Source of the DNA: Opisthocomus hoazin
Lineage: Eukaryota; Chordata; Aves; Opisthocomiformes; Opisthocomidae
Direction of reading: 5' to 3'
NCBI RefSeq assembly: GCF_030867145.1
Contig: NC_134418.1
Span: forward strand, 3,778,802 to 3,842,801
DNA: 64,000 nucleotides
How positions within the stretch are numbered: position 1 is the stretch's first letter; every line of letters begins with the position of its first letter. Shown in pieces: positions 39,196-49,644 of the stretch. The position numbers and the translations under genes were made by a program. The notes below the pieces were generated by a model. It ran no database searches. It was not told the DNA's origin and saw nothing but the letters and a program-made list of their open reading frames with translations.

Positions 39196-42100
39196 CCCCT
39201 CTGCTTGGCAGAGATGCACCCTAGGGAACGCAGCAGCTTTGGAAAAGGGGAGAGGGCTTGCACAGAAAGATGCTGGGGCCGCAGCACCTCCGTAGAGAAA
39301 CCACCGCCCTTCCTTAGAGCATGTGCCTGCTGACAGCTCACCGTGCCCTCTTCCCGGGGGAGCATCATGGCGTTGGGCAACGGGGCAGCATCAGGTGCTC
39401 CATCCCACGCTGCTCACTCAGCTGTAGGAGAGAGAAAACAAGGACAGAGGGCTGCCGGGGTTCCTCTTTTCTTGCCACAAACAGGCCGAGCTCCAGCTGA
39501 GGGTACAGCCTTTTAAAGCAGCTCCCTGCATTTCACAATTTATCTTCAAGTTTCTCCACGAAGAGGGCAACATATGGGAAGTTACATAAACTCAAACACC
39601 CCCCACAGAATATGCTGTACCCTGGAAAAAAGACAACTACCTCTGCATAGGCACAGAACTCGGTCTGCCAAATTTCAAGGCAGGCAAGGAGTAAATCCCC
39701 CACCAGGCAGGGGATAAGACACGGACACAAGCAGCAGCAGCAGCAGACACTCAGATGCCTACATAAGCTCTCCTGGGCGGACCAAGAGGTCTGTCACCTC
39801 TGTGGACCTGCACCCGCAGCACCATTGCCATGCCCGTATCGCTCCGAGTTCCTCCGCAGCCCTGACCGAGGGACATGGCCTCCCGCAGGGTCCCCCTCAA
39901 CAGCAGCTGAGAGGGATGGAGACGTTTTGGTGACCCCCTGGCCCATCCCAACAAGCTGGTGCACCCAGGGTGGAAAACACTCAAGCAGACACAGGGTTTG
40001 TCAGCCTCTCTGGACCCTCAGCTGTGAAGGTTAAGATATAAGAAAGGATGCTCGTGCATTTAAGTTCCCTCACAGGAGAGCAGAGATTCATCTTAAACCT
40101 TCCAAAGCTGCCTCTGCATAAAGGTCAGCCAGCCCGTGCCTCAGTTTCCCTTCGTAAGAACATCTCTTTTGTGCATTTTATTCATTTGGGTGTTGGATTC
40201 CGAGAGGCCAGCCCTGGCTGCTCAGCACTGCGAGAGCTGAAGTACGGCCCCAAACCAGGCACTGCCGCAACACAGACTAATGGCTGCCTCACAGGTTTCA
40301 CCTCCTCTGGTGTCAAAAAATAACTTGCACACAACCGCTGCAGATCAAGCCAGGTCTAGAAAAGAAGACAGATGAGTTGGAGGAATGTTTTTTCTAAAAG
40401 GCAGTGCTTTGTAAGAGGTTCTCCCATAGCCCAAGAGATTCTCCTATAGCCCCACGGGAAATGTCTAGAGAAGCAATCTGCATACACTACATTTCTCAAA
40501 GGATTAAAATGATGAAAAATATTAGGGTTCCACAAATTCAGCTGTTGGAGGCCACTGCCTAGTAGAAAGATTCTGAAGGACTGAGTGAAGCAGAATCAAA
40601 AAGTAGTAAAAATTGCTTCGCAGAACTGCAAAGTAAACCATGCCAGCCATGAAAACAGTCTTCCTGTTTCTTTTTCTGTGTATTCCTAGATAATCTTAGA
40701 AAATCATTTAACCTCCCTAATCCCAGTCCCAGTCTCCCAGCTAGGCGAGCATCTAAAGCCAAACTGCTGCCATGGAGCTGACCAGAGATCCCGCCCGGCA
40801 TCCCCACCCTGCCACCGGAATGAGAATGCAAATTGAACATGGTGACTGGGATTAAAATCATCTCTCTGTCGGTAGCCAAATAGGTTTAAAGTCTCCCCAA
40901 GAGAAAATGCTGAGGATTATCCACGCTTTCCAATTTATTATTCATTTCTAACTCATCTCCGTTCATCTCTAATTCATCATTCGGACCTAGCATGGACGGC
41001 GTTAGTGTCTTCTAGCAGATGGATGCGAAGCTGCAGCACCTGGGCTGCTGCAGACAGACTACAGCCCTGCCCTTCTGCTCTAGCAACGCAGAGAGCCAAG
41101 GGGAGATGAAGTCTGTACTTCCAGTTAGAGACTGGATCGGTGCATGCACAAGTTATACTTCTGAGCCTTTGTACTCAAGAGTGGCCAGTTTGCGAGGGAG
41201 TGAAATCCAGAGGCTCTGAGACACACCACGTGTTCAGCAACACTGGAAAACACAAGCAAATATATTTATTTTCAGGCCTTTCAAACATACCTGTAAGAAC
41301 TTTGCTTCTGGAACAAAAGTGAGATGATTATCTGCTGGCATGATAAAAACATTATCCAACTTGTAAAGCAGCAGGAAAGTTTTGCACGCTGTCCTGCTAC
41401 GCACTATCACGAGAAAGATCTACGGTACCTCAAAACCTTGGGTTGAGAGCCAGGATATCCCGGTGCTGTGCGCACGGTGCCTGGAACAAGAAGCTGCCCT
41501 TTCCCAGAGCGCTGCTGGAATCTTTCTAAACCACTAAAATGCCTTTTTTTTTTTTAAGGAAAAAAAAAAAAGCAAATCCTGTTCTTCATATTTCTCCTCT
41601 TAGTCAGTAAGATTTACTTACTGGAGGGTTTCCGCCTCCTAGAAAACTCTGCCAGCACCCTGAGTGTAATACCTGTCCCTTCTGCCCCACAGGATTAGCC
41701 GAGTCTCTCGGGCCAGCTTGCCAGCAGCAGCCAGACCCGAGCTGCCTTCCCGGCTTTTCTTCCCCTTCCCTATTTCACTGCCGAGGAAGGTCGCTTCTTC
41801 CTCCACCTCCGTTCCTGCTCCCGTCCCTGGTCAGGGGCCAGGTCTGCACGGTGCCTAGCAGAGTCTTTGCTGGACAGAGTAAGCACGGCTATGGCCAATA
41901 TCTTCCTACATGGAGTGGACTGACCTCCAAGTCAATGTCGGTCCTCCCTTCCCTTTTGTTTTTTTCAAATAAAGCTGAGGTAACAGAGAACCTCCCCCAG
42001 ATTTACCAAGACCTCTCCTGAGATCACTTCAGCGCTGACCTGAAAGCTCACAAGGACAAGACAGCTCTTCCAAAGGGTGGAGGAAGGGATGCCCAACTGG

Positions 42101-44148
42101 CAGCAAGCAGGACTTCAAGCTGGCTGCAACGCACGTTGAAGCCAGGAACAGATTTCCTGGCTGCAGAACGCTCTCTGACACGTACCATGACGTAATTTAC
42201 TAACACAAATTAGTAATATCAGCCCTTAGCCAGCCGCAGTTTGTGAATGAAGTGTTTGAAATCCCCAGAGTATGAATTGAGACACCGACTCCGAAAACGC
42301 AGGGTCGCAAGGGAGGGATGGACCCCACACAGTCCCAGGGATTACAGGAGGATCTGCTTCTCGGTTTGCGAGGACCACGAAGCTCACCGCTACGGCTGAG
42401 CCACTTAGCTGCAGCTGTGATCAGCTCTCCCAAGGGTAGCAACGCTCCAGCAGAGCCCCAGAAATGTCTCGTCCATCCCATTCGCACCATCTCTGCTCAC
42501 TGCTCTTCCTACTACCCACACCTGGTCAGCCCAAGTCGAAGCTGAGCCTGCGTGAGCAGACTAGAACAGACGCAGAAGATGACACAGCGGATGCACAGAA
42601 GACAAGAGGGGATGGTTGGGTATCAGTTTTGGGGAAACCCTCAAGTCATTTTCTGGTCAGAAGATCCCCAGCTCCTTGGAGGAGAGCATCTGAGCACAGA
42701 CCCAGGGAGACACCCTACCTTCAGCAGTTAAACCAGAAATGGCTGCTGCTCTCCGCAGCAAGGTCACCGCCGACGGGGTGGAGACCAAAGCGAGCCAAAC
42801 CCCCGGGGTTTTAGATCATCAGAACAATCATAACTCAGGTTATTTCAAAACATCAGGAGTGATATGGGAAGCCAAACATCCCCAGGGGGGCCGGTCCAAC
42901 CCCAGCGCAATCCAGCATTGATTGATTCACTGCTCATACCTGAATCAAGGTTTCCTGTCACCTATTACTTAACTCGGGTACACAAAACCCACAAGCTCGA
43001 ACACGCCGAGCTCCGTTTTTAAGACTGGTATGCCGCCGCAGCACCTCTGCTACAAGCCTCTAACATGCTTCTATTGACCTAGTTTGGAGCGTCAAACAGT
43101 GCTTTGGACCCCCAAGTTACGCACACGGGTCCTAAAACTCCCCGTCTAACCCCGCAGGCGGGTGTAGCATCCACCAGCCGGGGTTTTGAGCGGTCAGACA
43201 TCCAGACACTGGGAAGCCCATCTCACTCGCAGCGCGTCTCCTGCCAGCTGGGATTTCCAGGCTAGACATCCCCCATTTCCACCGCCTGAAGAGACACTCA
43301 CGCGGCACTCTGGAAAATGAGGACACGGCCTCGGCGCTCACCACCCTCGCCAGCAGAAACCACGAACCCACCAGTGCCGAGGAAGGCGAGATGGGCAGGG
43401 GCGACGCTGCCTGCAGTACCTTCGCGCCATAATTCATCTCGTGCTTCCCAGGTAATCGCCGGCGAAGCCAGGAAGGATCCCTGCACCTCCCCTTCTTCAA
43501 ACACGCAGGGATCTGGGGGAGGGAAGGAATTCGTCTGGCTTCCCTCCACCACGCAAAGGAAGGGAGAACAGGGATGTCTTCCCGGAAGGACCAGAAAATA
43601 GCCACGGCTCAAGTCAGACTGTGGGGCAGGATGTGGAAGTCCTCGTTACAGCAATAAAAAGGTCTCAAGTACTTGGCCCGGGCTCCAGGAATACACCAAC
43701 ACGCCAGGCTGGCTCAGAAGCAGCTTTTCACATCAGCGCGGTGGGAACATTTTTGTTTATTTGTTCCTCGGTGTTAGCCACGAAGGAAGGAGGTGGTGGT
43801 CCGTTCCCCCTCACCACGCATGTCCTCAGTTCCCTGCAACAGCAGAAGGCTTAAAATTGGTGATGCCTACATGTCCCACTCCCACCTACTGACCTGCGAT
43901 GTCTGGTCTCACGTCCAGGTTTTAATTTTGCTTTAGAGGAGGGATGGCACGGCACGACCTGACTCACAGAGGAGAGGCAGAGGTTATGCTCTTGTCTACT
44001 CTTCTGAAGTCGGACAACTCTTGTTTTCCACCCCAGGCCCAAATTAGTACTAATTATTCCATGCAAAATAGAGTTGCTTCAACAGGAAGGAATTAGGACA
44101 ACAAATTATTCTGGAATAAGGAGGACTCGCTGCCTAAGCAAGCGATCT
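39196..44148. other. Unique non-coding DNA, longest repeat-free stretch
   Basis: Nearly 5 kb without a recognisable CR1 copy. Contains (GCA)5 and a poly-T/poly-A pair near 41547-41572 that could form a hairpin. No exon recognised. Confidence 0.5.
39731..39746 (+). repeat. (GCA)5 microsatellite
   Basis: Five perfect GCA units, in non-coding DNA. Confidence 0.85.
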
Positions 44149-44709
44149 GTCGAGGGAGGTTCTCCTCCCCCTCTACTCTGCCCTGGTGAGGCCCCATCTG
44201 GAGTCCTGTGTCCAGTTCTGGGCTCCCCACTTCAAGAAAGATGAGGAGCTACTGGAGAGAGTCCAGCGGAGGGCTACGAGGATGAGGAGGGGACTGGAGC
44301 ATCTCTGCTACGAGGAGAGGCTGAGGGAGCTGGGCGTGTTCAGCCTGGAGAAGAGAAGGCTGAGAGGGGACCTTCGAAATGCCTCTAAATATCTGCAGGG
44401 TGGGGGTCAGGAGGATGGGGCCAGACTCTTTCCAGTGGTGCCCAGCGACAGGACAAGGGGCAACGGGCACAAACTGAAGCAGAGGAAGTTCCAGCTGAAG
44501 ATGAGGAAGAACTTCTTCCCTCTGAGGGTGACGGAGCCCTGGCCCAGGCTGCCCAGGGAGGCTGTGGAGTCTCCTTCTCTGGAGATATTCAAGACCTGCC
44601 TGGACGTGGTCCTGTGTAGCCTGCTCTGGGTGACCCTGCTTGGGCAGGGGGTTGGACTGGGTGACCCACAGAGGTCCCTTCCAACCCTGAACGTTCTGTG
44701 ATTCTGTGA
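44149..44709 (+). mobile_element. CR1 young group, 5'-truncated
   Basis: Starts TGTCGAGGGAGGTTCTCC. One open frame from 44186 to 44701, with the stop in the octamer (GTTCTGTGA). Confidence 0.95.
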
Positions 44710-47689
44710 AAAGGGGCGTTCTCCCGCTCGTGTTTTGAGAAAAGAGCAGTACGCACTCCGTTTTAAAAAAATATTTCTCACCTCCATGCCTGTTAGGGTA
44801 CCCACTAGGCTAGTCTACATGACCAACACGCCAAAGCCCAACCCACACTCACTCATTTCGACTTCCACCACCAAAACTGCAGCCACCACAAACAAGGCGG
44901 TACCACGTGTGTACCCACAGCAAAAGCAGGTTTGATGGCCACGGCTGATGGTTTGTCACACGAGTTTTAACTCGGGGCATGCGGGCACGCACCCTCCCGC
45001 AGCCTAAAGCGAGGTTTCCCAAGACGAAGACACAACCCTCAAACATGGACGAACCCTGGCAGTCCTACCAGAGTCGCACTGAGACCTCCACCTCCCACCT
45101 CCGCTTCCCAACCTGAAACCAGCTCAGCCCCGACCTGCAGGACACACACGGCCTCGCCGACCGCAGTCGTACGGCAGTTTAGATCTAGTCGTGCAGGACA
45201 TGCCTTGGTGGAGATGGATTATCTGTGTGCCCTGATGTGTCCCCTGCCATCACCTCCTCCCTGCACACACACAGCGGCACCCAACCCGGACAGGCGGCCC
45301 AAAACACCGTACGCTGAAAAACACCCGACGTGGGAAGCAGCACCGCTGTCACAAGGGTTTCCAGAGCCGCGCTGGAGACACGGATGAAATTCAAGGTCTC
45401 TGAAGACATTAACCAGAGAAAAGCACGAAGAAGCCAGGTCCAGACTCGTGGCTGGGCAGATGTATGTGACAGTGACAGCGTTCGCCGAGCCCAGGGCGCG
45501 TTTCCCTTGAGCTCTGGCTGCACACCTAAGTTTCAAGTGCTGCCAGGTGCTACGGCTTGCAGTACAACCGCATGAGTTGTAGCAGAGAAAAAGGGTTTCC
45601 AGGATTTTTTTTGTAAGTTTAATGAGAAGAAAGCACTCATGCGGAAAGCCACCCCACCCACTTCAAAATGCTAGAGACATCAGGAAGAACAGGATCAGGC
45701 CAGCCTGCAGCGATATCTAGGACCAGCTGCTCCTGAGGAAGATGGAAGAAATCATTCGGGACAGTCCGGGAATCGTTTGCTTATCGGTAAATCTCTCCCT
45801 AAGCCCTTCAGATAGTGATTAAGCACCATGGTTCATACCCCACATATTAAATATTAATCCTTCCTAATGTGACTGCCGATGTTCCGGTTATCCGATTTGG
45901 ATAACCACACACCCCCAACAGCCCCGTTCCTTTTCCACCCCAACCCGTGGAAACACGACGTACAAAACTCAGTGGTATTCTGCGATCCAGCTAGAAGAAA
46001 GCTGGCGATATCCTCCTCGGCCTCTGAGCCTGGAAGCAAAACAGCTGGATCTCACCACAAGCAGGAGGGAAGGAGTTAAGAGCAGGGAGATGAATCAGCC
46101 CACTGCCGTGAACGCGGACATTTCCTACCTCTTCGCTCGAGTGTTTCTTCCTGTCCACAGGCTTCGGAGACACTTACGGACCTGGTTGCATTCAACTGAT
46201 TTCCACCGCAACAGGAGAGCCCGGGGATTTGTTTGATTTCAAGAGGAAAACGCGATTTGTGAATGAGACCAGAAAGTGGCCGTGAGGGCTGACCTGCTCC
46301 TCGTGTAACACCAGGAACAAGGCACCAGCCGGTAGCTTGCGCGTTTGCTGCGCTCCTCACGACACTACGGGAGCGTACGGGCACTCCGTCCCATCTGGGC
46401 ATTGCGAGGCGTGGTGCAGAACACGACCACGCAGCTGAGGCTCGGTGCTCGGTCTGCTGGCTAAGGCAGAGGCAGAGGCCACGCAACCTGCGCCCTTCCC
46501 GCTGGATCGGGGCCCGCCGTCTCCCCGCAAACGTGAGGGGTTGGAGGAGAGCAGCTGTAGGTCGGCGGCAGGGAGAGAGGGAACTCGAACCACTCTTCCA
46601 CAAGGATGTTGACGTTGGACTGGGACCAGTATCACGGATCCGCACAAAGCATCGGTTATTCGAGAGTGACATTTCAGCGAAGCAGAGCTACGTACCCCAT
46701 CAGCTCGACAACACCACAGCCGCACCAACGCCAGGACAGAGCTGCCCCTGAAAGCGGGAAACTTCTATTTTCAGCACCTCTCAGCATTCCCCTCCCTGCT
46801 TTAACAAACTGTTTTTCCAAAGACCGGGCGAATGCCCTGGAGCTTCCCACAGACGCACCCCAAAATGCCCTCCAACAGGGATGGAGAGGAAGATGAGGAG
46901 GGGGAACGCGGCAGCGCCCATCTTCTGCCCAGCACAGACACCAAGTCTCTCTCGCACAGCCCTCCCCGGGTCCCAGCGAAGCTGTGGTCTGTGCCCCCCT
47001 AAAACATCCCGGCCCTTCGCCTTGGCCACAGCAGAAGTCACCGGGGGAGCTGGCAGCGCCGTGACCATCCCTGGGGTCCTGTTCCTCGTCATCGAGCTGG
47101 CTTCCCAACCTCTCCGTGGGAATAACGGCATGAGTTTGCATCCGATTCTTGACGGAGAGAGACATAAATCCTCCCTGCAAACCCCGCCGCTCCCTGCGTC
47201 GGCTGCAACCACCCCGCGCACCTCCTTCCCCGCCACCGGCTGCTGCAGCAACAGGAATTAAATAAAGCAAGATGATAAAACTCCTGCTGGAGCTGCAGTT
47301 TTATTTGCCTGCACCCCTTTTGCGAGGAAAAAAAAAAAAACCTTAAATATTTTCAAAGGATCCTGCGTGCTCGCAGCAAGCTCCCCCCAGCCACAGAGGG
47401 GTGGAGGAGGGATGACCAATTTTTTTTAGTGTAATACGCTGCGAACAAGCAAAGTAAATTCCTGCGGCTCTCGGCAAAGACCCCACCGCTCCTTGCGAAA
47501 CTTCCCAGCTGGAACCTCGCAGCCCGAAAAAGCCAGCAAACACGGTTTTTCCCTCCTCCAACAAATATGGGCTGGGATTCCTTTCGAGACAGTATTTGGA
47601 TTTTAACGTCAGTCCATATTTAGCAGGAGGGAAAAAAGCCTCCCTTCCTTCCTGTCACATTTTCCACCCTCGATGACATCCAAGATCCG
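44710..47689. other. Unique non-coding DNA left of the CpG island
   Basis: GC content rises towards the right. Nothing recognised. Confidence 0.5.
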
Positions 47690-47995
47690 AAATAAGCCGA
47701 GGAGGGAGGACGCATCTCCCGGAGCGTGGGAGAGCCCGGAGCGTGGCGGCCCTTGGGCCGGCCATCCGCGACGCGCGGGGCCACCGGCGAGGAGGGGGAC
47801 GTCGAGGCGAGGCGAGGGGTCCCCTCCATCGCCCCCAGCTCGCGGGGCCTCAGACGGCCCCGAGCCCACGCAGCGAGGCGCAGCCTCCTGATGCCAAGCC
47901 CGTAGGGTCCGCGGCGAGGCCCGAGGAGGCCGCGGGCCAGCGAGGTCTGGCTTGGGCCACGAGTGGAAGCTCACACGCCCCAATCCGCCATTGAG

Positions 47996-48024
47996 ATTAT
48001 TATTATTATTAATTATTATTATTA
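47996..48024 (+). repeat. (ATT)n microsatellite
   Basis: ATTATT repeats with one interruption (TTATTAATTATT), then AAAAAA, at the left shoulder of the CpG island. Confidence 0.9.
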
Positions 48025-48148
48025 AAAAACACAACCCGCCGGCGGGGAGGGGGCGAGGCGGGAGCCCCACGCAAAGGCCGCGGACACGCGTGGGCGCCGC
48101 CCGAGAGCGAGGCGTCGCCATGACAACCCCCGCGCGGCCGCCGCTCAC

Positions 48149-48260
48149 CTGAGGCGACGCGGGGAAGGCGCCCCGGGCCCCGCTCCTCCTCCTCCGTCTC
48201 CTCTCACGCCGCCGCCCAAAGGCTCCGCTGAGACGGGGCGGCCGCCACCATGGACGCCGC
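48149..48260 (-). other. Possible first exon of an unidentified minus-strand gene
   Basis: On the minus strand CCTCAG|GTGAGCGG is a strong donor with the exon ending at 48149. The exon upstream of it contains only a short ATG frame that stops after about 15 codons, so it would be a 5' UTR exon. Its next exon is not visible in the 48 kb to the left, which would then be first intron. The outer border is arbitrary. Confidence 0.35.
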
Positions 48261-48275
48261 GCCGGGGGTCGGGGT

Positions 48276-48339
48276 GAGGGAAAGGGAGAGGGGGGAAGGG
48301 GGAAGGAAGGGGAAGGGAAGGGAGGGGGGGGGAAAGGGG
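48276..48339 (+). repeat. 64-nt uninterrupted purine tract, G-rich
   Basis: Only A and G occur on the plus strand from 48276 to 48339, with many GGG or longer runs ending in GGGGGGGG. It lies between the two divergent donors. Such tracts can form triplex or G-quadruplex structures. Confidence 0.85.
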
Positions 48340-48745
48340 CACCGCCGCCCCTCAGAGCCCCGCCGCGGGGCTGCCGGCCCTCAGCGGCGCCCCCGCAGCC
48401 GCCCGCCCGCTCCCGCCGTTGCCGCCATGGTGCGGCTCCGTGCAGGGCGCGCTCCGCTGACAGGGACGGGGCGGGGCCTGCGGGGGGGCGGGGCGAGGCG
48501 GGCACAGCGGGATCCCTCCGCCAGGTGCCGGGGGGGGCCGTTCCCGTTACGGTGCTGCCACCTGCCGGCACGGGAGGCCGCCCGGTTCCGCGGGCGGGAC
48601 GGGAAAGGGGGCCTCCCCTCCGCCCCCGTCCCGCCGCCATTGAGCGGGATCGGAGCTGTCCCGGGGGATGAAAGGGGCGGGCGCTTCCCCCCCCCATTTC
48701 CCCTCACACCGCCTTGTCTATCATCGAGACTGGCGTGCGCGACGG

Positions 48746-48750
48746 CCAAT
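48746..48750 (+). promoter_or_regulatory. CCAAT box upstream of MAVS exon 1
   Basis: GGCCAATCAGCGGCGG is a textbook NF-Y site (CCAATCAG) placed about 70 bp upstream of the exon 1 donor, a usual distance for a TATA-less CpG promoter. Confidence 0.6.
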
Positions 48751-48769
48751 CAGCGGCGGCGACGCGCAG

Positions 48770-48818
48770 GGAGGGCGGGCTGAAGAGCGTCCCTCAGCGA
48801 GCGGGGCGGCGGTTGCAG
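48770..48818 (+). other. MAVS: Probable non-coding exon 1 of MAVS
   Basis: TTGCAG|GTAGGG at 48813-48824 is a near-perfect splice donor inside the CpG island, about 70 bp after a CCAAT box. Joining it to the acceptor at 49514 gives a 696-bp intron and a short 5' UTR. The 5' border shown is a guess, since no TATA box or initiator fixes the start site. Confidence 0.5.
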
Positions 48819-49332
48819 GTAGGGAAGCGGCGGGACGGGGCTTCCATCGGTCTCCCCGCTACGGTCCTACCGAGCAGGGGTGTCTGTGTGGGGAAAATCT
48901 AAGTTTATCTACAAGCACCAAGTCCCCTGGGAGCGGGAAGGCCGAGCTGTGGGGTGAGGAAACGGGGGTGGGCCCGGCCGCAGCCTGCGAGGCCCAGGCT
49001 GCCATTTCCCCAGGGGAGTTCCCCACAGCTTCGGTGCCTTGGCCTCCTCCAGGCTCGCCTACCGTCGGGGAGCCGCCTGGCCCCGGGGCCTAAAGCCAGA
49101 TCCCAGCCGGGGCCCTGCTCCGCTCATGTCGCGAGACCTGGCCCGGGATCCACCCCGGCCCCAGAGAGAATGAGAACAAATATGGGCTGGGCAGTCGCAG
49201 AGGGGAATTGGGTTTGTGAAAGCAGGAGTTGAGAGTTGAACCTTTAACCCTAGTTTTTTTTTTTTCTTTGCGTGTTTTCCACCCAGGATTTCCCCCTGCG
49301 CCTATCCCCGCTGCACTGAGGTTGAATGTGCT

Positions 49333-49466
49333 CTCCTGCAGAAGAGGCCAAGCTCCTGCAGAAAAGGCCAAGTTCCTACAGAAAACCCCAAGCTCTTATA
49401 GAAAAGCCCAAGCTCCTGCAGAAGAGGCCAAGCTCCTACAGAAGAGCCCAAGCTCCTACAGAAAAG
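49333..49466 (+). repeat. 20-bp tandem repeat, about 6.7 copies, just upstream of the MAVS start exon
   Basis: The unit is CTCCTGCAGAAAAGGCCAAG with small variation; units begin at 49333, 49353, 49373, 49393, 49413, 49433 and 49453. The array ends 48 bp before the acceptor of the first coding exon. Most units contain CTCCT[GA]CAG, itself resembling a 3' splice site. Confidence 0.92.
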
Positions 49467-49527
49467 TTAACCGTTACCAGCAACCCTCTGCTCACGTTCA
49501 GTCTCTCTCGGCAGTTGCTGAGCCAGG

Positions 49528-49644
49528 ATGGGTTTTGCCGAAGACAAAGTGTACGATTACATTTTGAAAAACCTCAAGAATTTCAAGAACATCCGTGTGG
49601 CGTCGCTGGCCGATTCCCTGAGCTGCCTGACCGATGCTGACAGA
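49528..49644 (+). CDS. MAVS: MAVS coding exon 1 of 6 (CARD, first part)
   Basis: Encodes residues 1-39, ending [22 protein letters not shown] acceptor at 49502-49514 places 13 nt of 5' UTR before the ATG. The exon ends at AGA followed by the donor GTAATT, a weak but acceptable donor, and leaves phase 0. It holds the first helices of the death-fold CARD. Confidence 0.93.

Larger units (their letters stand above)
47690..49090. promoter_or_regulatory. CpG island, likely divergent promoter of MAVS and a minus-strand transcript
   Basis: The stretch is dense in CpG and GC (for example 48030-48270 and 48350-48640), unlike the flanks. It holds several GC boxes (GGGCGGGGCC near 48470, GAGGGCGGGC at 48771), several GCCGCCAT elements resembling YY1 sites, and donor sites facing outward on both strands at 48818 (+) and 48149 (-). 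Confidence 0.8.

Noticed and set aside
41547..41572. Poly-T next to poly-A as a possible inverted repeat element
   Set aside because: Too short and simple to assign to any element; ordinary homopolymer runs explain it.
1..48000. Search by eye for PANK2, RNF24 or AP5S1 exons and for the miR-103 seed, since these flank MAVS in mammals
   Set aside because: I found no matching coding string and no AGCAGCATTGTACAGG, so I do not name the neighbouring gene.
47609..48697. 362-codon minus-strand open frame across the CpG island
   Set aside because: Composition is what GC-rich DNA gives by chance (Pro/Arg/Gly runs). It crosses the strong minus-strand donor at 48149 and has no recognisable domain.
48250..48783. 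Plus-strand ATG in a perfect GCCGCCACCATGG context with a 177-codon frame
   Set aside because: The product is low-complexity Arg/Gly coded by the purine tract, and the frame does not join any MAVS exon. The motif may simply be a YY1-type element.
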